Source: IH12 sp041987265 (lineage in GTDB: Bacteria > Pseudomonadota > Alphaproteobacteria > Caulobacterales > Hyphomonadaceae). From it: a DNA stretch of 11,016 nt. The DNA lies in contig JBHIWT010000117.1 of assembly GCA_041987265.1 (NCBI GenBank), positions 1-11,016 of the forward strand. Reading direction: 5' to 3'. The position numbers and the translations under genes are program-made. The number at the start of each line of letters is the position of its first letter. Position 1 is the stretch's first letter. A model generated the notes under the pieces. It was not told where the DNA came from, made no database searches, and was given only the letters and a program-made list of their open reading frames with translations. Below, piece after piece: positions 1-6,206 of this stretch.

Positions 1-1295
1 TTAGACGGCCGCGGGGTTTCTACATCACGCCGGAGGATTCAGGCAGCGTTCGGGAGATGCTAGACAACTGGCCGGAAGACGATGTTCGCGTGATCGTGGT
101 TACGGACGGCCAGCGCATTCTTGGCCTCGGTGATCTCGGTGCGAACGGGATGGGAATATCCATCGGAAAACTCGCGCTCTACACCGCCTGTGCAGGCATT
201 CATCCATCACAATGCCTGCCAGTCGTGCTGGATGTAGGAACGGACAATGTCTCGCTCCTGAACGATCCGCTGTACCTCGGCTATCCGCACCGGCGCATGA
301 CCGGCGCGCCGTACACCGCGCTGGTGGATGAGTTTGTCGCCGCGGTTCAGGATCGGTTTCCAAAGGCTCTGATCCAGTTCGAGGATTTCCTGACGCCAAA
401 CGCCTATGGCCTCCTCAATCGCTATCGGCGCGACGTGCTGTGCTTCAATGACGATATCCAGGGAACCGCCGCCGTCGCGCTTGCCGGCGTGTACGCGGCC
501 TGTCGTGCGACGGGCAAGAACTTCCGCGACCTGCGGATCATGTTTGTCGGCGCCGGGTCTGCTGCGACCGGCATCGGAGACCTGATCTGCGAGGCGTTGA
601 AGGCGGAAGGGGTGAGCGATCTGGTCGCCCGCCAGCAACTCTGGTTCGTCGACAAGGACGGGTTGGTCGTGGAGGGCCGCGACGATCTCCAGCCGCACAA
701 CATTCCCTACGCGCACAAGTTCGCGCCGATGGACCTGTCAACCGCGCTCGACGCGATTCAGCCAGACGTCCTGATTGGCGCGACCGGCGCGCCTGGTGTT
801 TTTGGCGAACAGATCATCCGGAAGATGGCTACATTCAACGAGCAGCCTGTGATCTTCGCGCTGTCCAATCCGACGTCGCGCGCGGAGTGCACCGCGGAGC
901 AGGCTTATGAGTGGTCGGACGGCCGGGCCATCTTTTCCTCGGGAAGCCCCTTCGCGCCGGTCAAGCTGAAGGACGGGGTGCGGCGACCCGGACAGGGCAA
1001 CAACGCCTATATATTTCCGGGGATCGGGCTCGGGGCTATTGCGGCGGAGGCAACCGAACTTCCCGAAACGATATTCCTCGCCGCCGCGCGCACGCTCGCG
1101 GACCAGGTCACCGAAGCAGATCTCGCCGAGGGCGCACTGTATCCGCCCCTGAAGGGCATTCGCGACGTCTCACGGTCGATCGCGGTCGAAGTTGCGAGGA
1201 CGGCAGTTGAACTCGGTGTCTCAGGGCTCGACCAGAAGGATGTGAAAGGCCTGGAGCAGCGAGTGTCCTCACTCATGTATCAGCCAGTCTACTAG
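1..1295 (+). CDS. Malic enzyme (malate dehydrogenase, oxaloacetate-decarboxylating), 5' end missing
   Basis: The protein oxidatively decarboxylates L-malate to pyruvate and CO2 with NAD(P)+, in the cytoplasm, linking the TCA cycle to pyruvate. The frame is open from base 3, giving 430 visible residues. The family is usually about 540-565 residues, so roughly 110-130 N-terminal residues lie outside the window. The ATG at base 57 is internal, because the residues before it (RGFYITPED) already match the family. Seen motifs, numbered in the visible fragment: GLGDLGANGMGI followed by catalytic-type Lys56; metal-site FEDF (E127, D128) and FNDDIQGT (D150, D151); dinucleotide-binding GAGSAATG (183-190); ALSNPTSRAE; and PGQGNNAYIFPGIGLG. 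No phosphotransacetylase domain follows, so this is the stand-alone form. NAD versus NADP preference cannot be told by eye. Its TAG stop overlaps the stop of the convergent LysR gene. Confidence 0.95.
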   Translation, partial: RRPRGFYITPEDSGSVREMLDNWPEDDVRVIVVTDGQRILGLGDLGANGMGISIGKLALYTACAGIHPSQCLPVVLDVGTDNVSLLNDPLYLGYPHRRMTGAPYTALVDEFVAAVQDRFPKALIQFEDFLTPNAYGLLNRYRRDVLCFNDDIQGTAAVALAGVYAACRATGKNFRDLRIMFVGAGSAATGIGDLICEALKAEGVSDLVARQQLWFVDKDGLVVEGRDDLQPHNIPYAHKFAPMDLSTALDAIQPDVLIGATGAPGVFGEQIIRKMATFNEQPVIFALSNPTSRAECTAEQAYEWSDGRAIFSSGSPFAPVKLKDGVRRPGQGNNAYIFPGIGLGAIAAEATELPETIFLAAARTLADQVTEADLAEGALYPPLKGIRDVSRSIAVEVARTAVELGVSGLDQKDVKGLEQRVSSLMYQPVY

Positions 1296-2182
1296 CCGCA
1301 GTCGGCCGACGGCCAGTTATGCGCCCGCGCGCCGCGGACGAATGCGCCGACTGCTGGCGAATGTGGCCGCCCCCGCACGGTCACTAGGGAGACAGTGCGC
1401 ACGAATTCGGGGTCGACCAGCGGTCGTATCTCGACATCGCCTGGTATTTCGCAGAACTCTGGAAAAAACCCCCAACCCAGTCCGGCCCTGACCATGCCCA
1501 AGACCCAGTCGTCGCGCTCTGACCGGAAAACCACCGACACATTGATCCCCATCTCTTCGGCGATCTTTCCTCCCTCATCGGCCATCTCGCAATTGATCCG
1601 GGAAACGTAGGGAAGGTTGTCCAGATCGCGAAACCGCACGACCTCCTGCTTGGTCAACGCGTGGTCCTGAGGCAGCACGATGACATACTTTTCCTGGAAC
1701 AGAGGGATGGCGTGGAGCCGGTCATCCAGATCGGTTGTCGTGCGAACGAGACCAACTTCGAGGTCGCCGCTGGTCAGGGAATCGTAGAGCGTCGGCAGGT
1801 TTGCATCCTCGATATGCAGGCTCACGCCTTCAAAGTTGCGATGGAAGCTGCAGATGAAGTCGGAAAGAACTGAAGGCCCAAGCGTGCACATGGCGCCCAG
1901 TTTGAGTTCGGCATGCTCCATGTTGGCGAGCGACTGGGCTTGCTCCTTCGCCGCGCGCGTCTGTTCGTGGATGGAGGTGAGATAGGGCAGCATCATGCGG
2001 CCCAGTTCCGAAAGGTGCGTGCGCGAGTGCTCCCTGTGGAACAGCGCTCCTCCCAGTTCGTCTTCCAGCGCCTTGATCGCCCGCGTCAATGCCGGTTGAG
2101 TCACATTGCAGGCTTCAGCAGCGCGCGTGAAATTCAGTTTTTCAGCCAGCGCCAGAAAATAGCGCACCTGCTGCATTTCCAT
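1292..2182 (-). CDS. LysR-family transcriptional regulator
   Basis: A 296-residue LysR-type regulator of usual family length. The N-terminal winged helix-turn-helix covers about residues 1-60 (RYFLALAEKLNFTRAAEACN, then VTQPALTRAIKALEDELGG, then LFHREHSRTHLSELG). A linker helix follows, then a periplasmic-binding-protein-like effector domain from about residue 90 (ELKLGAMCTLGPSVLSDF). The start at 2182 has GGGGGA about seven bases upstream; a second ATG two codons in is possible. It converges on the malic enzyme gene with a four-base overlap. Malic enzyme regulation is one possibility, but LysR proteins more often control a divergent gene, and none is adjacent here. A perfect palindrome at 2206-2219 lies 24 bases before the start and may be its own operator. 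Effector and target are unknown. Confidence 0.93.
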   Translation of the reverse strand: MEMQQVRYFLALAEKLNFTRAAEACNVTQPALTRAIKALEDELGGALFHREHSRTHLSELGRMMLPYLTSIHEQTRAAKEQAQSLANMEHAELKLGAMCTLGPSVLSDFICSFHRNFEGVSLHIEDANLPTLYDSLTSGDLEVGLVRTTTDLDDRLHAIPLFQEKYVIVLPQDHALTKQEVVRFRDLDNLPYVSRINCEMADEGGKIAEEMGINVSVVFRSERDDWVLGMVRAGLGWGFFPEFCEIPGDVEIRPLVDPEFVRTVSLVTVRGRPHSPAVGAFVRGARAHNWPSADCG

Positions 2183-2205
2183 GCTCGGGTCCCCCGGGGA
2201 ATACC

Positions 2206-2219
2206 TGTCCGCGCGGACA
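2206..2219. promoter_or_regulatory. 14-bp perfect palindrome upstream of the LysR gene
   Basis: TGTCCGCGCGGACA is a perfect inverted repeat 24 bases upstream of the minus-strand LysR start. LysR proteins often repress their own gene through a palindrome near the promoter, so autoregulation is plausible. It does not closely fit the classic T-N11-A core. A second small repeat, TCCCC-C-GGGGA at 2190-2200, covers the ribosome-binding site. A third, CGACAA (2234-2239) with TTGTCG (2250-2255), lies further upstream. Operator function is inferred. Confidence 0.4.
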
Positions 2220-2356
2220 ATAGCGCCTCAACCCGACAAGCCCAGCATTTTGTCGCCCCGGCGATATTCACAACGTCCCACCACACCAACACTCTTGTCC
2301 GGCAGGTCGCGGTCCAGCAGCGACTGATTGAGGGGAGGCCCCCATGTCGGAAGATG

Positions 2357-2385
2357 CGCGGCGACCAGGCAATCTGGCCGCCGCG
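2357..2385 (-). terminator. Hairpin terminator candidate for the pirin-hydrolase operon
   Basis: On the minus strand, 12 bases after the hydrolase stop codon, CGCGGCGGCCAG and CTGGTCGCCGCG form a 12-bp stem with a five-base loop (ATTGC). All pairs are Watson-Crick except one G-U. On the plus strand the same position is an A-C mismatch, so the structure favours the minus-strand transcript. No good U-run follows, so it is not a textbook intrinsic terminator and may act with Rho or as a 3' stabiliser. The rest of the spacer (2183-2397) holds no convincing gene. Confidence 0.55.
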
Positions 2386-2397
2386 TTTGTACGGCCT

Positions 2398-3036
2398 CTA
2401 GTTGGAAACAGCCTGCTGGATCGCGCTGGTGCGCACCTGTCCAACAAGCTTCGCCCAGTCCATGTCGAGCGCAGAGTAGACGTCGGAAGCCTCCGGACGC
2501 GCATTGTCCGCCAGGATCTCGATCATGAGACTTGCGCCATCAGCGATGACGACACCGCTTTGTGCGAGGCGCGCTAGCCCGGTCTCTCGCTTGGTGAGAT
2601 TGAACGTGCCGCTTGCATCCACGGCGACATAGGATTCAAACCCTTCCCGAACGGCTCGCATGGCCGGGAAGGCGGCGCAGACCTCCAGCGACACGCCCGC
2701 GAAAATCAGCTTCTTGCGTCCCGTCGCACGTATCGCCGCCTCCACGCGCGGGTCGTCCCAGGCGTTTACGGTTGTGCGATCAATGAACTCCTGACCGGGC
2801 AGCGCGGCCTGCAGTTCCGGAAAGGCTGGTCCCCAAAGCGTATCTGAAGACGTCGTGGTCGTCACGATCGGAACCTTCAAGGCGCGAGCCGCTTTTGCGA
2901 GGCCGACAACATTCTGTTTCAGCTCGGCGATGGGATAGTCGCGGATGCCCGTGATCAGCCCGACCTGGTGGTCGACGAGAACAAGGGCGGCGTTGTCTGC
3001 AGTCAGTGGCTTGGGGTTGTGGTGTGTCGAAGACAT
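2398..3036 (-). CDS. Isochorismatase-superfamily cysteine hydrolase, YcaC-like
   Basis: A soluble alpha/beta hydrolase of the isochorismatase-like superfamily, close in sequence pattern to E. coli YcaC, whose physiological substrate is not settled. From the chosen start it has 212 residues. Visible features are LVLVDHQ with Asp22, the region FIDRTTVNAWDDP with Arg87 at the YcaC Arg84 position, and GVSLEVCAAFPA with the nucleophile-type Cys120, followed by VAVDASGTFN, a YcaC signature. True isochorismatase function in siderophore synthesis is unlikely, as no partner genes are present. I chose the ATG at 3036 because GGAG sits six bases upstream. The ATG at 3048, four codons earlier (216 residues), has no ribosome-binding site. 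It follows the pirin gene closely and is probably its operon partner. The substrate cannot be predicted. Confidence 0.88.
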   Translation of the reverse strand: MSSTHHNPKPLTADNAALVLVDHQVGLITGIRDYPIAELKQNVVGLAKAARALKVPIVTTTTSSDTLWGPAFPELQAALPGQEFIDRTTVNAWDDPRVEAAIRATGRKKLIFAGVSLEVCAAFPAMRAVREGFESYVAVDASGTFNLTKRETGLARLAQSGVVIADGASLMIEILADNARPEASDVYSALDMDWAKLVGQVRTSAIQQAVSN

Positions 3037-3075
3037 GGTCAGCTCCATTGTTGAAATCAGAAGTTTGGTCGGGTG

Positions 3076-3957
3076 TTAGAGTTCGTCGATCGATCCGAGT
3101 TCGCCGGCCTTGTGCGCAGCGAACATGGCGTCGACCTCTTGTTCCGTGCTCATCGCGAACGGCCCGCGCTGCACAAATGGCTCGCACAGGGGAGCAGCTT
3201 GAAGGATCACGATGTGCGCCTGCGAGTTGCCGCTGATGATCAGAGATTGGCTGTGCGCCGCAGCGCTCACTGATGCCGCATGCCCCGCATCCAGTGACAT
3301 CGGGGGGCGATTGCTTCGCAGCCCCACCGAGCCGCCAACGGTCATCACCCAGGCGTTCTGTCCCGACGGTACTTCGTGTTCGAACGTTGCGCCGCCATCC
3401 AGATGCACATCCAGTATGGTCATCGGAAGCGCAGGCGACTGGGCGCCTGCGAGCCCGCCGCTCTCACCCAGCATCAGGCGCGCGCGATACCCGTTTCCAA
3501 CGAACGAAGGCATGTCCGATGCACTGACGTGAACGGATTCCGGTTCGTCATACTTCATGCGCGCCGGCAGGTTCACGAAGACCTGTAGCGCATGAGTGCG
3601 GGCGCCGGGGCGCGGCTTTTCATCATGCACGGCGCCACGACCAGCCTTCAGCCAGTACAGATCGCCAGGCTTCAGATCGATGTCGTTGCCAAGACTGTCC
3701 TTGTTGTTGAATGCCCCTTCGCTGTCTCCGAACAGGATGGACACTGCCGACAGGCCCGCATGGGCGTGGGGTCCGAAGGTTGGTTCGGTCATGGTGAAGT
3801 GATCCACCATGATGAGCGGATCCATCGTTCCCGAGAACATGTGGTGCTTGAAGCTCAGCGCCTCGAAACCGTTCCCGATGGAGAACGGGTTTCCTGCAAC
3901 CATCTTCAGCAGCGACCCCTCGGCGTGCTCAGGCGATTCCCGAAACTCGTAAGGCAT
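3076..3957 (-). CDS. Pirin-family bicupin protein
   Basis: A 293-residue pirin-like protein, full family length, with two cupin domains. The N-terminal cupin carries the metal-site pattern: His64 and His66 in GPHAHAGLSAV, then His111 and Glu113 in GRGAVHDEKP. These align with human pirin His56, His58, His101 and Glu103. The usual HPHAG is HAHAG here, which keeps both histidines. PLIMVDHF, DSLGN and PGDLYWLKAGRG are further pirin signatures, and the C-terminal cupin ends in GPFAMSTEQEVDAMFAAHKAGELG. Some pirins have quercetin 2,3-dioxygenase activity and others act as redox or stress regulators, so activity here is open. GAGGAG lies seven bases before the start, inside a perfect inverted repeat. 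The gene leads a two-gene operon divergent from a LysR-type regulator. Confidence 0.93.
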   Translation of the reverse strand: MPYEFRESPEHAEGSLLKMVAGNPFSIGNGFEALSFKHHMFSGTMDPLIMVDHFTMTEPTFGPHAHAGLSAVSILFGDSEGAFNNKDSLGNDIDLKPGDLYWLKAGRGAVHDEKPRPGARTHALQVFVNLPARMKYDEPESVHVSASDMPSFVGNGYRARLMLGESGGLAGAQSPALPMTILDVHLDGGATFEHEVPSGQNAWVMTVGGSVGLRSNRPPMSLDAGHAASVSAAAHSQSLIISGNSQAHIVILQAAPLCEPFVQRGPFAMSTEQEVDAMFAAHKAGELGSIDEL

Positions 3958-4040
3958 TGGACGTCTCCTCTTTGCGATGAGGAGAAGCTAAGTATGGAAC
4001 GGTCAGTGAGAAAATAACCACGCACGGGACTTATCGTGCT
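3958..4040. promoter_or_regulatory. Divergent promoter region between pirin and LysR genes
   Basis: These 83 bases separate the pirin gene (-) from the LysR gene (+) and must hold both promoters and most likely the LysR binding site. An A/T-rich centre (near 3990-4018) stands out from the GC-rich surroundings. An inverted repeat GCACG-N8-CGTGC at 4022-4039 ends one base before the LysR ATG, a position that suits autorepression. Exact -35/-10 boxes are not convincing by eye. Confidence 0.45.
3964..3985 (-). promoter_or_regulatory. SD-sequestering hairpin in the pirin leader
   Basis: On the minus-strand transcript, TCTCCTC, an eight-base loop and GAGGAGA form a perfect 7-bp stem. The right arm is the pirin Shine-Dalgarno sequence, seven bases before the ATG. 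The left arm is therefore an anti-Shine-Dalgarno sequence. If it folds, it would mask ribosome access. The repeat is seen directly; a regulatory role, for example opening by heat, protein or an upstream ribosome, is inferred. Confidence 0.45.
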
Positions 4041-4976
4041 ATGGATAGAACGATGATCCAGGATTCGACGTTCGATCTGAACGACTACCTCTACTTCTTT
4101 CATGTCGCTGAACGGCGGGGGTTTGCGCCGGCCGGCCGGGCGCTCGGTATCCCGAAATCCCGCCTGAGCCGTCACATCCAGCAACTGGAAACCCGCCTCG
4201 GCGCCCGGCTGATTCAACGCTCATCCCGGCAATTCGCGCTCACCGATGTGGGCGTCGAATTCCTGCGTCATGCCAAGGCGGTCATGGACGAAGTCCATGC
4301 GGCGGAAGCCGTGATCAAGCGGCGAAGCGAGGCGCTGACCGGGAAAGTGCGCATATCGTGCTCGGCCGGTGTCGCGCAGTTTGCGCTTTCGGCACTCGTC
4401 TCAGAATTTCTCCGGCGACATCCGAAGGTCGAAATCGGGCAATTGGTCACCAACGAATTGGTCAATCTCATCGATGCGGGTGTGGATCTGGCGATCAGGG
4501 GACACGTCGAAAACCTGCCGGACTCAAGCCTCATCCAGAAGCGAGTTGCGAGAGTCGAATGGCGATTGTTCGCAGCCCCTGGTTACGTGGAGGCGAACGG
4601 CGAACCCGTTACGCCGGAAGACCTGAACGGGCACAGCGGCCTGTGCCTGGGCTGGCGCAACGATGTCGACCAATGGCGTCTTTGCTCAAGCGAAGGAGAG
4701 ACGAAGGTCGTCCAGTACATCCCGAGACTGAGTAGCGATGATATGATCACCCTCAAGGAGGCCTGCGCCTCTGGCCTGGGCATAGTTTCGCTTCCTGCCT
4801 ACGTCTGCGCCAGGGACGTACGAAACGGTCGCCTTCAGGAGGTGTTGTCGGACTGGGTCTCGGGCGATGCGACCCTCAGCGTGTTGCAGCCGTCGCGAAA
4901 AGGCGCTCCACCGGCGGTCAATGCATTTGTCGAGCATGTCGTGGCGGAGCTGCCCGAGCTCGTACTGGCTTCGTGA
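4041..4976 (+). CDS. LysR-family transcriptional regulator, divergent from pirin operon
   Basis: A 311-residue LysR-type regulator. The N-terminal winged helix-turn-helix covers about residues 12-70 (DLNDYLYFFHVAERRGFAP, AGRALGIPKSRLSRHIQQLE, RLIQRSSRQFALTDVG). The effector domain starts near residue 100 (GKVRISCSAGVAQFALSAL) and contains the typical DLAIRGH. It resembles the CrgA/DhaR-like group of LysR proteins. The start could be the ATG at 4041 or the one at 4053, as neither has a good ribosome-binding site. Divergent placement and the short shared spacer make the pirin-hydrolase operon its likely target. E. coli has a comparable arrangement of a LysR gene (yhaJ) next to a pirin-like gene (yhaK). 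The inducer is unknown. Confidence 0.94.
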   Translation: MDRTMIQDSTFDLNDYLYFFHVAERRGFAPAGRALGIPKSRLSRHIQQLETRLGARLIQRSSRQFALTDVGVEFLRHAKAVMDEVHAAEAVIKRRSEALTGKVRISCSAGVAQFALSALVSEFLRRHPKVEIGQLVTNELVNLIDAGVDLAIRGHVENLPDSSLIQKRVARVEWRLFAAPGYVEANGEPVTPEDLNGHSGLCLGWRNDVDQWRLCSSEGETKVVQYIPRLSSDDMITLKEACASGLGIVSLPAYVCARDVRNGRLQEVLSDWVSGDATLSVLQPSRKGAPPAVNAFVEHVVAELPELVLAS

Positions 4977-4987
4977 CGCAGTCTTGC

Positions 4988-5015
4988 TTGTCACCGCATG
5001 CCGTCGCCTTAAGTA
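4988..5015 (+). promoter_or_regulatory. Weak sigma-70-like promoter candidate before the AraC gene
   Basis: TTGTCA (4988-4993) and TAAGTA (5010-5015) are separated by 16 bases, about 70 bases upstream of the AraC-type start. The match is modest and the call is tentative. The spacer 4977-5085 shows no clear terminator for the LysR gene, so read-through from it is possible. Confidence 0.22.
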
Positions 5016-5085
5016 CAACTGGACCGGTGTCGGGTAAAAGTCTCGGTATTGGCCCGATCCGAAAGCACTAGCTCACGGCCTCCGC

Positions 5086-6096
5086 ATGGGACAGATCACA
5101 TCACTCTTTGCGTACAAGGTCGCGGACCAGGCCGGTGCAGGCGTAGAGACCGGCGATCTGCTGCGCGATCTGGGACTGGATCCGGATGCTCCGATCGATC
5201 CCAGGCTCATGCTGGAGTCTGAAGATTATTACGAGTTCTTCGCCGAGTTGGTCAGGCGCGATCCCGATGGGGTGAGCCTGCCTCTGCGCGCAGGCGCTTC
5301 GATGCGCTGCGACGACTTCGGCGCATTCGGCCTCGCCTGGAAGTCGGCGCCGGATCTGCGGGGCTCTTATGCGCGCGCCGAGCGCTTCGGACGGCGACTG
5401 ACCAACGTGTCGACCTACGAGGTGAAACGGGAGCCTGAGGGCGCCTTGCTGCACCTCAATCGCGCCGGCGAGCGGGATCTGGGCTTGCGCCTGTCGAACG
5501 AGGCGACGCTGGCAAGCATCACCGCGATCAGCCGCGAAGTGTCGACGGCTGAGTTCTCGCCGCTAGCCGTCTTCTTCAAGCACGACGCCCCCGAAACGAT
5601 CGATGCCCACGAAGCCTATTTTGGCTGTCCGGCCCACTTTGGTTCCGACAAGGATGGACTGCTTCTGTCAGACGAAGCCCTCGCAGCGAAAAACCGCCTG
5701 GGAGACGAGAGTACATCCGCGTTCTTTGATAGCTATCTGGAGACGGAAGAGATCGACTACGCAGGAGTGGTCAGCCTTGATCGGCAGGTGCGAAGCGCGG
5801 TCACCAACTGCCTCAGCGAGGGCGTTCCCACCTTGTCGGATATCGCAATGCGCCTCGGGATGAGCGCGCGAACGCTGCAGCGACGGCTGGCTGAAGAAGG
5901 GCGCACATATCAGGAGCTGGTCGACAGAGCGCGCAGGGAACTCGCGCGGTCGCTGTTGCGGGACACTCAGTACAGCCTTGCCGATGTGGCGTTCCTCACC
6001 GGGTTTTCGGAGCAGAGCACTTTCACGCGGGCGTTCAAACGGTGGTCGGGCCAGACACCGCGATCCTTCCGGCTTGAGGCTCCGACGTCAAACTGA
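5086..6096 (+). CDS. AraC-family transcriptional regulator with N-terminal arabinose-binding-type domain
   Basis: A 336-residue regulator. The N-terminal part (about 1-200, opening GQITSLFAYKVADQAG) resembles the effector domain found in OruR/ToxT-like AraC proteins. The C-terminal DNA-binding domain has two helix-turn-helix units: about 248-268 (TLSDIAMRLGMSARTLQRRL) and from 296 (YSLADVAFLTGFSEQSTFTR), ending in the family signature AFKRWSGQTPRSFR. The start lacks a clear ribosome-binding site, but the sequence around it fits family N-termini. The gene sits 109 bases upstream of, and on the same strand as, the SDR-DUF4345-DUF1772 operon. The spacer carries repeated GCGCCAA elements, so local activation of that operon is the simplest reading. 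The inducer is unknown. Confidence 0.93.
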   Translation: MGQITSLFAYKVADQAGAGVETGDLLRDLGLDPDAPIDPRLMLESEDYYEFFAELVRRDPDGVSLPLRAGASMRCDDFGAFGLAWKSAPDLRGSYARAERFGRRLTNVSTYEVKREPEGALLHLNRAGERDLGLRLSNEATLASITAISREVSTAEFSPLAVFFKHDAPETIDAHEAYFGCPAHFGSDKDGLLLSDEALAAKNRLGDESTSAFFDSYLETEEIDYAGVVSLDRQVRSAVTNCLSEGVPTLSDIAMRLGMSARTLQRRLAEEGRTYQELVDRARRELARSLLRDTQYSLADVAFLTGFSEQSTFTRAFKRWSGQTPRSFRLEAPTSN

Positions 6097-6107
6097 CGCT
6101 TCGACCG

Positions 6108-6147
6108 TTTGGCGCGCGGCGCCAAAACTCTGGCGGATCGCGCCAAG
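6108..6147. promoter_or_regulatory. Candidate AraC operator: palindrome plus 21-bp direct repeat
   Basis: TTTGGCGC-GCG-GCGCCAAA (6108-6126) is a perfect 8-bp inverted repeat, and GCGCCAA recurs at 6140. The two same-strand copies (6119 and 6140) are exactly 21 bases apart, two helical turns, the spacing typical of AraC-type direct half-sites. Ten of the first thirteen bases of the two copies agree. It lies after the AraC stop and before the SDR operon. The palindrome could also form a terminator-like hairpin, but no T-run follows. Confidence 0.45.
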
Positions 6148-6174
6148 AATGTCCGTTCGGGGCCGACTAACTCC

Positions 6175-6206
6175 TGGCTTGCCTCAAACAAAACAGGAGC
6201 AAGCCA
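6175..6206 (+). promoter_or_regulatory. Hairpin around the ribosome-binding site of the SDR gene
   Basis: TGGCTTGC (6175-6182) pairs with GCAAGCCA (6199-6206), reaching the A of the start codon. The loop holds most of the AGGAG Shine-Dalgarno sequence (6195-6199). CTCCT at 6171-6175 is complementary to that AGGAG, so a second, mutually exclusive pairing is possible. This could set translation efficiency of the operon. The repeats are seen; function is inferred. Confidence 0.35.

Noticed and set aside
57..59. ATG at 57 as the true start of the malic enzyme
   Set aside because: The residues encoded before it match the family and the protein would lack its N-terminal domain; the gene simply starts outside the window.
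207..716. Minus-strand open frame (169 codons) opposite the malic enzyme gene
   Set aside because: Antisense to conserved malic enzyme motifs; no family features of its own.
2344..2577. Plus-strand 77-codon frame with a GGGGAGG-like sequence upstream
   Set aside because: It overlaps the real hydrolase gene in antisense, its start lies in the terminator-hairpin region and the protein resembles no family; compositional shadow.
5978..6205. N-terminal extension of the SDR gene to an upstream ATG
   Set aside because: It would read the AraC C-terminus in another frame, gives Arg-rich non-family sequence, and the ATG at 6206 has a well-placed AGGAG.
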